Source: Pontiella desulfatans (GTDB taxonomy: Bacteria > Verrucomicrobiota > Kiritimatiellia > Kiritimatiellales > Pontiellaceae). From it: a DNA stretch of 64,000 nucleotides. The stretch lies in contig NZ_CAAHFG010000005.1 of the NCBI RefSeq assembly GCF_900890425.1, positions 124,001-188,000 of the forward strand. The letters are read 5' to 3'. Position numbers and translations under genes: made by a program. Under the pieces are notes generated by a model. That model had not been told where the DNA came from. It did no database searches and saw nothing but the letters and a program-made list of their open reading frames with translations. This document shows, piece after piece, positions 54,296 through 62,277 of this stretch. Positions within the stretch are counted from its first letter, which is position 1. Each line of letters begins with the position of its first letter.

Positions 54296-54635
54296 TCTTA
54301 ACCGTCGGGGCTGTTGGGGATGGGCGCTTTGATCGCGTGGATCACGTCCGAAGAACACGGCGCGACGCGAGTCTGAGCCCGCGCAAGACAACCACCGTGC
54401 TGCGTGGAACGCTTCTCCGGGCTAATGGCACTGACTTAAGCACAATTTGCGTTGCGGGAAGCAGGCGGGACGCCTGCGATACGTTTCGTATCGCCCCCAT
54501 CTTGGCGGCTGCATGGAGCCCGCTGGAAGCTTGCGGTAAAAAATGTACTGCATGCGTCCTGCCTGCCCCGTCGAACGGCCAGTTCTTTGGGAAAACCCCT
54601 TAAGTCAGTGCCATTAATCCTCAGGGCCGGCTTCT
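54296..54635. other. gap between convergent genes, carrying a MITE-like element
   Basis: No gene is seen. Most of the 340 bp is the inverted-repeat element at 54423-54616, whose right end lies 19 bp from the stop of the galactosidase gene. Confidence 0.6.
54423..54616. mobile_element. 194-bp MITE-like element with 18-bp perfect terminal inverted repeats
   Basis: TAATGGCACTGACTTAAG (54423-54440) and CTTAAGTCAGTGCCATTA (54599-54616) are exact complements. The outermost TA could be a duplicated target dinucleotide. Inside are two small hairpins (GCAGGCG-GGA-CGCCTGC and GATACG-TTT-CGTATC) and no ORF of transposase type. It looks like a non-autonomous element moved in trans. Confidence 0.75.
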
Positions 54636-56747
54636 TTATGTGTGAAAAAGATCGGTTTCTCCGGGGGTGAGGGTGATGGAGCTTCCGGTCTTGCCGGAGA
54701 AGAGGCCTTTCCTGGGTCCATCCAGATTTGCGGTGGCGGGTTCGTTGCCGGTGTTCTGCAGGACGATGAAGGCGGGGGCTTCGTTCCGGTAGAGGATATC
54801 GAACTGGATGCCGGGGTCGGCTTTTACGAGGGGCGGGGAGGAAACGCCGGCTTTTTCCATGGTTTGGAAAAGCAGGCTGTTCGCGGCTTCGGGGCATTGG
54901 TCAAGTGTGCAACCCAGGTTGGTGCCGCAGTAAAAGACCGTTCCGCTGCCGATGGCGCGGGTGGCGATGACGGTTTTTCCGTCGTGTTTGGCAATGGGCG
55001 TCCAGTCGCCGTTGGTCAGCTCGGCAAAGGTGTCGGCGCCGAGCAGGGTTTCTCCGCTGTTCAATGTGATCGGGAAATAGAGACCGCCGCCTTCTTCGCC
55101 GAGTGCCTTGGCCACATCGGGGTTGATGCCTCCGGCCATTGGTTCGCCGACGGAATCGCTCAGGTGGATGGAGGCGCAACTGTCGACTTCGTGCAGGTTC
55201 CATGTTGAGGCGAGTCCGCAACCGGGCACGGTACGTTCGTGTCGTCCGGCGGTTTCGTTCCAGGCCCCTAGATGGGATTCGCACAGCAGCGTTCCGCCGT
55301 TGCGTACCCATTGATCGAGTGCGATGGCTTCTGCTTCAGTTAAGCAGTAGCAGGACGGCATAACGAGCAGCTTGATACCGTCGAGCGCACTTTGTTCGAG
55401 CAGGGCATCGTTGATGTTGATGGTAGGAATGTTGTGTTTGCGGAACCAGATGCGGTAGCCCTCGATGTGATCGGCGAGGCGGCTGAGGTCGCCGCGCGCG
55501 CAGAATTCAAACAGTTCGTTGCGCGTGCTTTTCCAGATGGCCACCTGCGCGGGTTCGGGCGTGCATTCGATCAGTTGCTGCATAAAGGGCGCGAGCGCTT
55601 CGCCGAATTGCTGCACAGCGCGGGTGACGGGGCGATCGGAGCCGTCGGGGCGTACGAGTCCCCAGGCGGGGGCCTCGGTGCCGAGTACTTCCGGGCGATA
55701 TTGCCAGAAAAGGAATCCCTTTACCCCCGCGCCGATCTGCGGTAGCAGGTCGCTGAGTACATCGTCGAGTTCCAGCGGTTTCTGGTGCAGGGAAATCTGT
55801 CCGGCATTGAGGTGGCTTTCGACGTTGTAACAGGTTTTTCCGCGCCCGGCCGAGATCAGCTGGTTCGGCCAGATGGCCCCGCCGTTGGAGGTGGAGGCAA
55901 AGAGGTCGCACGGCTCGGCCATAGCAAAGTCATCGACGCCGGTTACCGAATTAAAGATGCGCATGGTGTTGGGCACCACATGCAGGTAGGCGGGGTGATT
56001 TGGATCGTTGGCTTTCACGCAGTCGAGGCGCGCTTTTGCTTCGCGTTCCATGACGCGCAGCTGGTAGCGGCGGAAGTCGATAAAATCCTTGATCGTCTGC
56101 CCGTTGCGCGGCGCTTCAATCTCGTCCCAGTCTTCATAACACCGGCCCCATACGGCGTTGAGTGCTTCGATGGTGCCGTATTGATTTTTCAGTTCTTCCG
56201 TAAATCCGGCCAGGCAGTGCGGACAGAAGCAGGTGAGTTTATCGACGGTTGGGTGGCGGTTTACAAAATTCTGCTCCGGCTCATTCCAGACATCCCACAT
56301 GCCCATGGCCGGATGATCGGCGTAACGCTTGACCGTGGTTTCCAGAAAGTGATTTCGCGCCTGTTTGGCCTCCGGATGGTTAAGGCAGGGGCCGGGGAAG
56401 CCGCCGATCTGGCGGAAGCAAAAGGCGCGCGGCAACACCGGCAGTCCGTCGGCCGTGACCGGATGCGAGTCCGGCCATTCCTTCAGCACCCACGACGGGG
56501 CGACATCAAAGATGGTGTTGAGGGTAACAGACAGCCCGTTTTTGTCGGAGAGATCCATCAGCCGGTCGATGTCGTCGAACACGAAGCGATCAGGCGCGCG
56601 ATGGCTCCAGCGCCACTGCACCCAGAATTTAACATGGTTAAAGCCCAGCTCGTGCATGCGCTGCAGGTCGGATTCCCAGCATTCCGGTTCGGGCGTTGGA
56701 GCGCGGTAATACTGCGCACCGAATATAAATGGATGATTTGTTTTCAT
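54636..56747 (-). CDS. GH42-like beta-galactosidase
   Basis: The protein has 703 residues from the ATG at 56747, which has a GAGGA site. The longer frame adds an implausible cysteine-rich leader. The N-terminal TIM barrel opens FIFGAQYYRAPTPEPECWES and carries the acid/base motif MGMWDVWNEPEQ, as in GH42. CFCPHCLAGF is a zinc-type cysteine cluster often found in GH42. The trimerisation/Rossmann-like middle (KLLVMPSCYCLTEAEAIALD) and a C-terminal beta domain follow. There is no signal peptide, so it acts in the cytoplasm on imported galactosides. The neighbouring sulfatase on the same strand suggests a sulfated galactan fragment as substrate; that is inference. Confidence 0.85.
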   Translation of the reverse strand: MKTNHPFIFGAQYYRAPTPEPECWESDLQRMHELGFNHVKFWVQWRWSHRAPDRFVFDDIDRLMDLSDKNGLSVTLNTIFDVAPSWVLKEWPDSHPVTADGLPVLPRAFCFRQIGGFPGPCLNHPEAKQARNHFLETTVKRYADHPAMGMWDVWNEPEQNFVNRHPTVDKLTCFCPHCLAGFTEELKNQYGTIEALNAVWGRCYEDWDEIEAPRNGQTIKDFIDFRRYQLRVMEREAKARLDCVKANDPNHPAYLHVVPNTMRIFNSVTGVDDFAMAEPCDLFASTSNGGAIWPNQLISAGRGKTCYNVESHLNAGQISLHQKPLELDDVLSDLLPQIGAGVKGFLFWQYRPEVLGTEAPAWGLVRPDGSDRPVTRAVQQFGEALAPFMQQLIECTPEPAQVAIWKSTRNELFEFCARGDLSRLADHIEGYRIWFRKHNIPTININDALLEQSALDGIKLLVMPSCYCLTEAEAIALDQWVRNGGTLLCESHLGAWNETAGRHERTVPGCGLASTWNLHEVDSCASIHLSDSVGEPMAGGINPDVAKALGEEGGGLYFPITLNSGETLLGADTFAELTNGDWTPIAKHDGKTVIATRAIGSGTVFYCGTNLGCTLDQCPEAANSLLFQTMEKAGVSSPPLVKADPGIQFDILYRNEAPAFIVLQNTGNEPATANLDGPRKGLFSGKTGSSITLTPGETDLFHT

Positions 56748-56791
56748 TTTCCTCGTAAAGTCTCCCGTGCAACTGTGCGAACGCTGTATCG

Positions 56792-56863
56792 GACAGGATC
56801 TACATGATTTATCAGTTCCCGCCACCTGTATTCCTGATCATGTCAATCTGCGTTAATCCCGTC
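56792..56863. repeat. GACAGGAT inverted-repeat element
   Basis: GACAGGATCTACATGATTTA on the left and a diverged inverted copy ending TTAATCCCGTC on the right. The reverse of the right arm (GACGGGATTAACGCAGATT) matches the left arm of the element at 62122. It sits between the sulfatase stop and the galactosidase start. Confidence 0.5.
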
Positions 56864-56882
56864 TAATATGCTCCAGTTAGGT

Positions 56883-58406
56883 TTATTCCCCAAAATTTTT
56901 CTGTCTCATTTTGGCGCGGTATGTTTCGAAGGCCTGTTCGTCGAAGTCCGGGTTGACGGCGGGGATGAAGGCGTTTTGCTGTTTGAGTTCTGCCATGAGT
57001 TTCTTTTCCAGTTGCGCGGTTTTTTCGGGCATGGCGGCGGCCAGGTTTTTGGTTTCGCCGATGTCGTCTTTCAGGTTGAAGAGGCGATAGCCGCCTTCGA
57101 AGAGCTTAATCAGTTTCCAGTCACCCACGCGGATGACGCCGCAGGAGGGCATTTCGTCGGGCATGCCGAGTGCCATGTAGTGCGGCATAAACCAGGTGAG
57201 CTGCTTTCGGCTGGATGGCTTTCCCTGTAGGATCGGTTTAAGGTCGATACCGTCGAGCGGATGGTCCGCTTGTGGGGCGAGTCCGGCGGCGGCGAGAAGG
57301 GTGGGGTAGAAGTCGGTCGAGACCACCGGTTCTTTGCTGACGGATCCGGATTTGGCGATGCCGGGCCAGCGGATGATCTGCGGAATGCGGATGCCGCCTT
57401 CCCACGTGGTGCTTTTGGAGCCGCGCAGCGGAGCGTTGTCGGTCACGAAGCCTTCGATGGTGCCGGGTGTTTCGGGCTTGGTGAAATGGATGCCGCCGTT
57501 GTCGGAGGTGAATATGATGATGGTGCTCTTTTCGAGTCCCAGTTCGTTGAGCTGATCCATCAACTGCCCGATGCTGTCGTCCATGCTTTTGATCATGGCG
57601 GCATAGTGCGGATTTTTGTGCGCCATGCCGGGGCGGATCTTTTTCTTAAAGTGTTCCACATCGTCCGGTTTGCCCTGCCAGGGGCCGTGCACGGCAAAGT
57701 GCGAGAGATAGCAGAAGAAGGGTTTTTCAGCTTTGGCTGATTGTTTGATGAAGGCGCAGGCCTCATCGGTCAGGCGGTCGGTCACATATTCGCCTTTGGG
57801 GCCGTCGGGCAGGGTCGATATTCTGTAGGGCGAAAAATAGCTGGGCGGCCAGCCGTAGTGGGTTCCGCCGATGTTGATATCGAATCCCTGCTTGTCGGGA
57901 TATTTGTCGTCGTCCGGGCCGAGGTGCCATTTGCCGAAGTAGCCGGTGGCATAGCTGGCTTCCTTCAGGCGTTCGGCGATGGTGATGGTGGCGAGCGGCA
58001 GTTGGCCGAGCTGAACCGGTATTTCGGTTTTCAGGGCCTTCGCGCTGCGCAGCTTGGGTTCGACGTTCCACGATTCATAATCGGCAAAGCTGCTTTCATA
58101 TTTCTCCGTCCGTTTGTGTGGGGTGACGCCGTGGAGGTGCTGGCGGGCGGGGGCGAAGCCGGACAGGATGGCGGCGCGGGTGGCGGAGCAGAGCGGGGCG
58201 GAGGCATAGGCATCGGTAAAGCGGACGCCCTGTTTGGCCAGTTTATCCAGATTGGGGGTTTCATAGAGGTCGCTCCCGAAGCAGGCGAGGTCGGTCCAGC
58301 CCAGGTCGTCGGCCAGCACAAAAACAATGTTGGGGGGGGGCGGTGCGGCGGTCGCTATGGTTGCGGCGATCAGCACGGTACTTAGTGTGAGGCGGAACGG
58401 ACTCAT
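56883..58406 (-). CDS. secreted sulfatase (second copy, CSATR variant)
   Basis: The protein has 507 residues from the ATG at 58406 behind AAAAGGAATTC, with a signal peptide (SPFRLTLSTVLIAATIATA). Sulfatase hallmarks are NIVFVLADDLGWTDLACFG (metal site), PLCSATRAAILSG with the formylglycine cysteine at 73, GYFGKWHLGP, IIIFTSDNGG and a WEGGIRIP block. The signature reads C-S-A-T-R, i.e. the C-x-A-x-R form, not the more usual C-x-P-S-R of the 20755 sulfatase, which it otherwise resembles only moderately. It would act in the periplasm or outside on sulfated glycans. The GH42 gene follows on the same strand, 135 bp away. Confidence 0.92.
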   Translation of the reverse strand: MSPFRLTLSTVLIAATIATAAPPPPNIVFVLADDLGWTDLACFGSDLYETPNLDKLAKQGVRFTDAYASAPLCSATRAAILSGFAPARQHLHGVTPHKRTEKYESSFADYESWNVEPKLRSAKALKTEIPVQLGQLPLATITIAERLKEASYATGYFGKWHLGPDDDKYPDKQGFDINIGGTHYGWPPSYFSPYRISTLPDGPKGEYVTDRLTDEACAFIKQSAKAEKPFFCYLSHFAVHGPWQGKPDDVEHFKKKIRPGMAHKNPHYAAMIKSMDDSIGQLMDQLNELGLEKSTIIIFTSDNGGIHFTKPETPGTIEGFVTDNAPLRGSKSTTWEGGIRIPQIIRWPGIAKSGSVSKEPVVSTDFYPTLLAAAGLAPQADHPLDGIDLKPILQGKPSSRKQLTWFMPHYMALGMPDEMPSCGVIRVGDWKLIKLFEGGYRLFNLKDDIGETKNLAAAMPEKTAQLEKKLMAELKQQNAFIPAVNPDFDEQAFETYRAKMRQKNFGE

Positions 58407-58707
58407 AGAATTCCTTTTCTGTCGTTGGTTTGTTGTTGCCATATGAAAAACAGTAATATGGAGGATGTCAATGGTGTTTCTATCGATTATGACGGTGTAT
58501 TGACGTTGAATTGTGTCGTGCGAATGGGTGGCCAATAAATTGGGAGTGGGGCATGGATTTCAGTTTTTGGTAATATCATACGAGTTTCAGCGGTTTTTAA
58601 TGTCAAAAGAGCTGTTGACAATGGCTTCCTAGTATTATAGATAGTAATTACAAAGCGGCGTAGGTAGTACGTTGCTTCTTTTGTAATGCTATGGAAAAGG
58701 AGAGCGG
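58407..58707. other. divergent intergenic region with promoter
   Basis: This 300-bp gap separates the sulfatase and the PEP-CTERM gene, which diverge. It contains a good sigma-70-type promoter reading right (58615-58643). Nothing else distinct was seen. Confidence 0.5.
58615..58643 (+). promoter_or_regulatory. sigma-70-like promoter for the PEP-CTERM gene
   Basis: A consensus -35 TTGACA (58615-58620) is 17 bp from TAGATA (58638-58643). The start codon lies at 58708, giving a leader of about 60 bases. Confidence 0.55.
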
Positions 58708-59457
58708 ATGTTGAAGCCAGTGAAGTCGATGATGGTGGTTTTGTTTGCGGTGGTTGCAACCCATGTGCAGGCATCTCAGTATGCTTGGTCGAGTATTCAT
58801 GGCGACGACACGGACGAATGGGACCGGGTTGCGAACTGGTGGTGGGGCGACGGCGGCCAGCCGTCGGAAGCCCCCGGAGCCGATGACAATGTTTTGATCG
58901 GTGCGATTTTTTCCAATACGCAGCTGGATTGGCCTGTGATGAACACCACGGTGGCGGTCAGCAACCTGTTTCTTGGAGGGGGCAAGGGAACCCCGGGGAA
59001 AGATGGGGAGTTGACAATTGAGAGCGGGGCGAACCTGACGGTGGGTGGTGCTTTCCGTTTGGGATCGGATGGCGGGGACAGCCTTGGCTATACCGGAACG
59101 CTCTATATGACCGGCGGCTCGATGGTTTCCGATGTTTTTGCGGTGGGTATGAACGGCAGTGAAGGGCTCGCATACTTGAGTGGGGACGCGAGCATTACGG
59201 TTAATACGTTCTTCACGTTCAGGGAGGAAGGCACAGGTACCATCTATATGGCGGACAGCTCGGTTTTGACGGTTGCCGGCAACAAGACGGGTTTGGCGAA
59301 CGACCGTATTATGGCGAGTGTTGGCGGAGAGTCCATTTCGGCCAGTTATGATGGTTCTTCGACGACGTTTACCGTGATTCCCGAACCCGCAACGCTGGGT
59401 CTGGTTGCGGCGGTTGGCGGTACGGTGCTGTTTATTCGGCGGCGCTTCATGATGTGA
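58708..59457 (+). CDS. PEP-CTERM sorted secreted protein
   Basis: The protein has 249 residues: a signal peptide (about 1-22), a beta-rich body and a C-terminal PEP-CTERM tail (VIPEPATLGLV, hydrophobic segment, LFIRRRFMM). The body begins YAWSSIHGDDTDEWDRVANW, a variant of the WDG...NW module opening, and continues with short glycine-rich strands (LTIESGANLTVGGAFRLG, GTLYMTGGSMVSD). This is typical of autotransporter-style beta-strand repeats. The tail is nearly the same as that of the 3140 protein, so both should be processed by the same exosortase. ATG follows AAAAGGAGAGCGG. The role is probably extracellular or surface structure. Confidence 0.88.
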   Translation: MLKPVKSMMVVLFAVVATHVQASQYAWSSIHGDDTDEWDRVANWWWGDGGQPSEAPGADDNVLIGAIFSNTQLDWPVMNTTVAVSNLFLGGGKGTPGKDGELTIESGANLTVGGAFRLGSDGGDSLGYTGTLYMTGGSMVSDVFAVGMNGSEGLAYLSGDASITVNTFFTFREEGTGTIYMADSSVLTVAGNKTGLANDRIMASVGGESISASYDGSSTTFTVIPEPATLGLVAAVGGTVLFIRRRFMM

Positions 59458-59533
59458 CGTCGGGAGAAGAGGCAATAGATAATAGCAATTAATGATCGGA
59501 AAGGGCTTCCGGTTTAACCGAAGGAGAGGTCGA

Positions 59534-62110
59534 ATGAAGAAAATATTGAAGTGGATGATGGTTGGATTCCTGGTTGTGCTGAGCGCGCAGGCGGGGACAG
59601 TTTGGGATGAAAGTTTCAGCGCGCTTCCGGCGTGGGATGATGATTTTGCCCCGGTGTCGATGTGGGAGGACGACTTCAGCGGATCGCTCAGTTCGAACTG
59701 GACGGTCTTTACCCAAGGGCCAGCCGCATCCGTGACGCATTCGAATTCAACCATGGTCTTGGATTCCGGCGATGAGAACGGCGGCCGACAGGCGGCGGTC
59801 AACACAACGACGGACGAAACCGGCACGGTTTCCAACTTTAACGGAGAAGCGCTCTACAATTTTTATGACCATCAGGTGAGCGCCCGTTTTGATATTGCAT
59901 CCATTACCGGCAGCAACGCCACTAAACGCAACGTATTCTATTTTTCGATCGGTGATGATGCGGGTGGAAACTATATGCCGATGGATGGCGTGATCGACGA
60001 CGGAATCGGGTATGTGATTGAACAGGTGACTGAGACACCGTATTGGCGGATTCAGTATGTGACTTCCGAAGGGGGAGTTCCGGGAGCAGGAGGCGTTGTT
60101 GCCAATATCAGCGGTGTCCCCAGCGCCATCACCTATACGTTGGATGGTAACAACGTCACCATTCAGATGGAGGGTGCAACGATTACGGCGGTCGGCAGTC
60201 AGGGTAACGGCACCGTGGGCGGCTCCAACCTGACGGCGACGGTGGCGGATTTTTCCGCCAATATTTCCGGCTACACATTGGCCTATGGAGCGTATAATCG
60301 GGGCACGGTGGCCGAAAAAACCGTGGTAACGCTGGATGATGTGTCCGTGGATGTCGGCGGCGGTTTGAACGAAAACTGGACGGTGAAGGAAAACGGATCC
60401 GGCGCTTCGGTGTCGCAGCCGGGAACCACGATGGTACTGGATACGGCCGGCACAGGCGGCGGTCGCCAGGCGGTGGTCAGCACGACCACGGACGAGACCG
60501 GCACGATGTCCACCTACAACGGTGAAAAACTCTACAACTTTTATAAACATCCGGTTCAGGCACGATTCGATATTGATTCCTTTACAGGGGGGACAACCCC
60601 GGGTCGCAGTGTCTTTTTCTGCTCGATCGGGTATGATTCCGACGGCAACTATATGCCGCAGAGCACCCTGCTGGATGACGGCATCTCGTTCGTGATTGAG
60701 CGCACGGCAGGCGCTCCCTATTGGCGCCTGATGAGAACAAAAATGGTTTCCGGAGCAGAAACCAGCGATGCGCTGGGTACCCTGAACGGATACCCCACAG
60801 CGATCACCTATGCGATGGATGGAACCAACGTTACCATTACCATCGAAGGCACCACCTTTGCGTATGTTCCCCCGGCGGATGCCACTTCGATCAGCTCGAC
60901 GCAGATTCAGACCACGGTCGATGACATTTCAGCCAACCTGACCGAGTATGTCCTGGCGTACGGTGTCCACAACCGCGGCACGGTCTCGACAGGAACCGTG
61001 GTGGCGGTGGATGCATTTTCGGTGGAAATCGGTGGAGGCCTGAACGAAAACTGGGCGGCATATACCGCAGGTGCCGGTGCTGGGTCGACCCAGACGGGCG
61101 GGCAGCTCATTATGGATACCGGCGTTGCTGCGGGAAGTGCCCGTGCAGGGCTGTTTACTGCAAGCGACGAAACCGGTGCGGTAACCACCTTCAATGGTGC
61201 GCAACTGTATGATTTCTATGATCATCTGGTGAAAGCACGCTTTGAAATCGACTCGATCGACGGGGTGTCACCTGAAGGGAATAAACGGAACGTCTTTTAT
61301 TGCACGATCGGCGAAGACGCCGGCGACAACTATCTGGCACAGAACACCGTGCTTGATGATGGAATCTGTATTGCGCTTGAACAACTGAATGTCACCACCA
61401 GCAACGAATACTGGCGCTTCACGATTGTTGCCAGCCAGGGTTCATCCACGATTGAAGGGGGCTGGGCGGCGGATATCAGCGGTGTGCCGACCGCGATCGA
61501 CCTCACCTTCAACGGCGGTCAGATCATTGTTGATATGGAAGGGGCTGTGGTTACGGTTCCCGGCGATGACATTGGCGAATCCGTCACCAACGGAACCACC
61601 ATTGTTGCTAACTTCACGAATGACCTTTCTTCAGCGATCGGAACCTACAACCTGGCCTATGCGGCGCATAACCGTGCAACCGTGACGGAAAAGACGGTGG
61701 TTACGCTCAATGCGATGACTGTAACCGTCGAGGCAAAAACCTATTCCACCTGGGCGGAAAGCTGGGGTGTGGATATCGGATCGGAAACCAACGACTATGA
61801 TGGCGACTATGTCGATAACCTCGGCGAGTACGGCCTCGGCGGCGACCCGACCGATCCGGCGGACAAAGGCCAGACCAGTGTGGCGCTTGATGGAACCACC
61901 CTGGTTTATGCGCATGCGCAGCACAGCAGTGACGGAAACCTGACCTACTGGCTGGAAACCACCGACGACCTGCTGAATCCGAGCTGGACCAATATCGGCT
62001 ATTCCGTGGTCGGAACCAACGTCACGGGCGAAACGTATGATTTCGTAACCAACACGGTGCCGACCGATGCGGACCAGACCTTCATCCGCCTGCGGATCCA
62101 GAATAATTAG
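59534..62110 (+). CDS. secreted protein with three concanavalin-like repeat modules
   Basis: The protein has 858 residues from the ATG at 59534, behind CCGAAGGAGAGGTCGA; an upstream in-frame ATG has no site. The signal peptide is KKILKWMMVGFLVVLSAQA. Three modules of about 225 residues follow. Each begins LxxNWTV..., contains GRQAxVxTTTDETGT and LYNFYxHxVxARFDI, and ends AEKTVVTLDxxSVxV. They look like LamG/concanavalin-type beta-sandwiches and are unrelated to the WDG modules. A TSP3-like segment (DYDGDYVDNLGEYGLGGDPT) and a relative of the shared C-terminal domain end the protein. Near the N-terminus the module start is stuttered: WDESF, WDDDF and WEDDF occur within 25 residues. No active site is visible. 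Confidence 0.8.
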   Translation: MKKILKWMMVGFLVVLSAQAGTVWDESFSALPAWDDDFAPVSMWEDDFSGSLSSNWTVFTQGPAASVTHSNSTMVLDSGDENGGRQAAVNTTTDETGTVSNFNGEALYNFYDHQVSARFDIASITGSNATKRNVFYFSIGDDAGGNYMPMDGVIDDGIGYVIEQVTETPYWRIQYVTSEGGVPGAGGVVANISGVPSAITYTLDGNNVTIQMEGATITAVGSQGNGTVGGSNLTATVADFSANISGYTLAYGAYNRGTVAEKTVVTLDDVSVDVGGGLNENWTVKENGSGASVSQPGTTMVLDTAGTGGGRQAVVSTTTDETGTMSTYNGEKLYNFYKHPVQARFDIDSFTGGTTPGRSVFFCSIGYDSDGNYMPQSTLLDDGISFVIERTAGAPYWRLMRTKMVSGAETSDALGTLNGYPTAITYAMDGTNVTITIEGTTFAYVPPADATSISSTQIQTTVDDISANLTEYVLAYGVHNRGTVSTGTVVAVDAFSVEIGGGLNENWAAYTAGAGAGSTQTGGQLIMDTGVAAGSARAGLFTASDETGAVTTFNGAQLYDFYDHLVKARFEIDSIDGVSPEGNKRNVFYCTIGEDAGDNYLAQNTVLDDGICIALEQLNVTTSNEYWRFTIVASQGSSTIEGGWAADISGVPTAIDLTFNGGQIIVDMEGAVVTVPGDDIGESVTNGTTIVANFTNDLSSAIGTYNLAYAAHNRATVTEKTVVTLNAMTVTVEAKTYSTWAESWGVDIGSETNDYDGDYVDNLGEYGLGGDPTDPADKGQTSVALDGTTLVYAHAQHSSDGNLTYWLETTDDLLNPSWTNIGYSVVGTNVTGETYDFVTNTVPTDADQTFIRLRIQNN

Positions 62111-62121
62111 GAGAGGTCTTA

Positions 62122-62201
62122 GACAGGATCTACGCAGATTTACATGATTGAAAATCCGGAAATGGAAATTAACAAAATCATGTCGATCGTGTAGATCCAG
62201 T
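62122..62201. repeat. GACAGGAT inverted-repeat element, best copy
   Basis: Nested complements: GGATCTAC (62126-62133) with GTAGATCC (62191-62198), and CATGATT (62143-62149) with AATCATG (62176-62182). Related sequences are at 56792-56863 and 48640-48671. It lies between two paralogous secreted-protein genes. Confidence 0.55.
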
Positions 62202-62222
62202 CAAAAAGCTACATGTCGAATG

Positions 62223-62242
62223 CGCGCCTCGAAGGAGGCGCG
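62223..62242 (+). other. short GC hairpin in the leader of the 62278 gene
   Basis: CGCGCCTC and GAGGCGCG form a perfect 8-bp stem around GAAG, followed by TGTTTCG. It could be a weak terminator of the preceding unit or a leader structure of the gene that starts 35 bp later. Confidence 0.45.
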
Positions 62243-62277
62243 TGTTTCGTATCGGTTTAGTAAGGATGGAATAGAAT

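Noticed and set aside
55785-56807. 340-codon plus-strand frame over the galactosidase
   Set aside because: It lies opposite the GH42 gene, which has a clear WNEP motif and cysteine cluster. The frame is a shadow of GC-rich coding sequence.
58648-59835. 395-codon open frame on the minus strand
   Set aside because: It crosses the promoter and the PEP-CTERM gene antisense. The sequence is low in structure and rich in His/Arg, as expected for a shadow frame.
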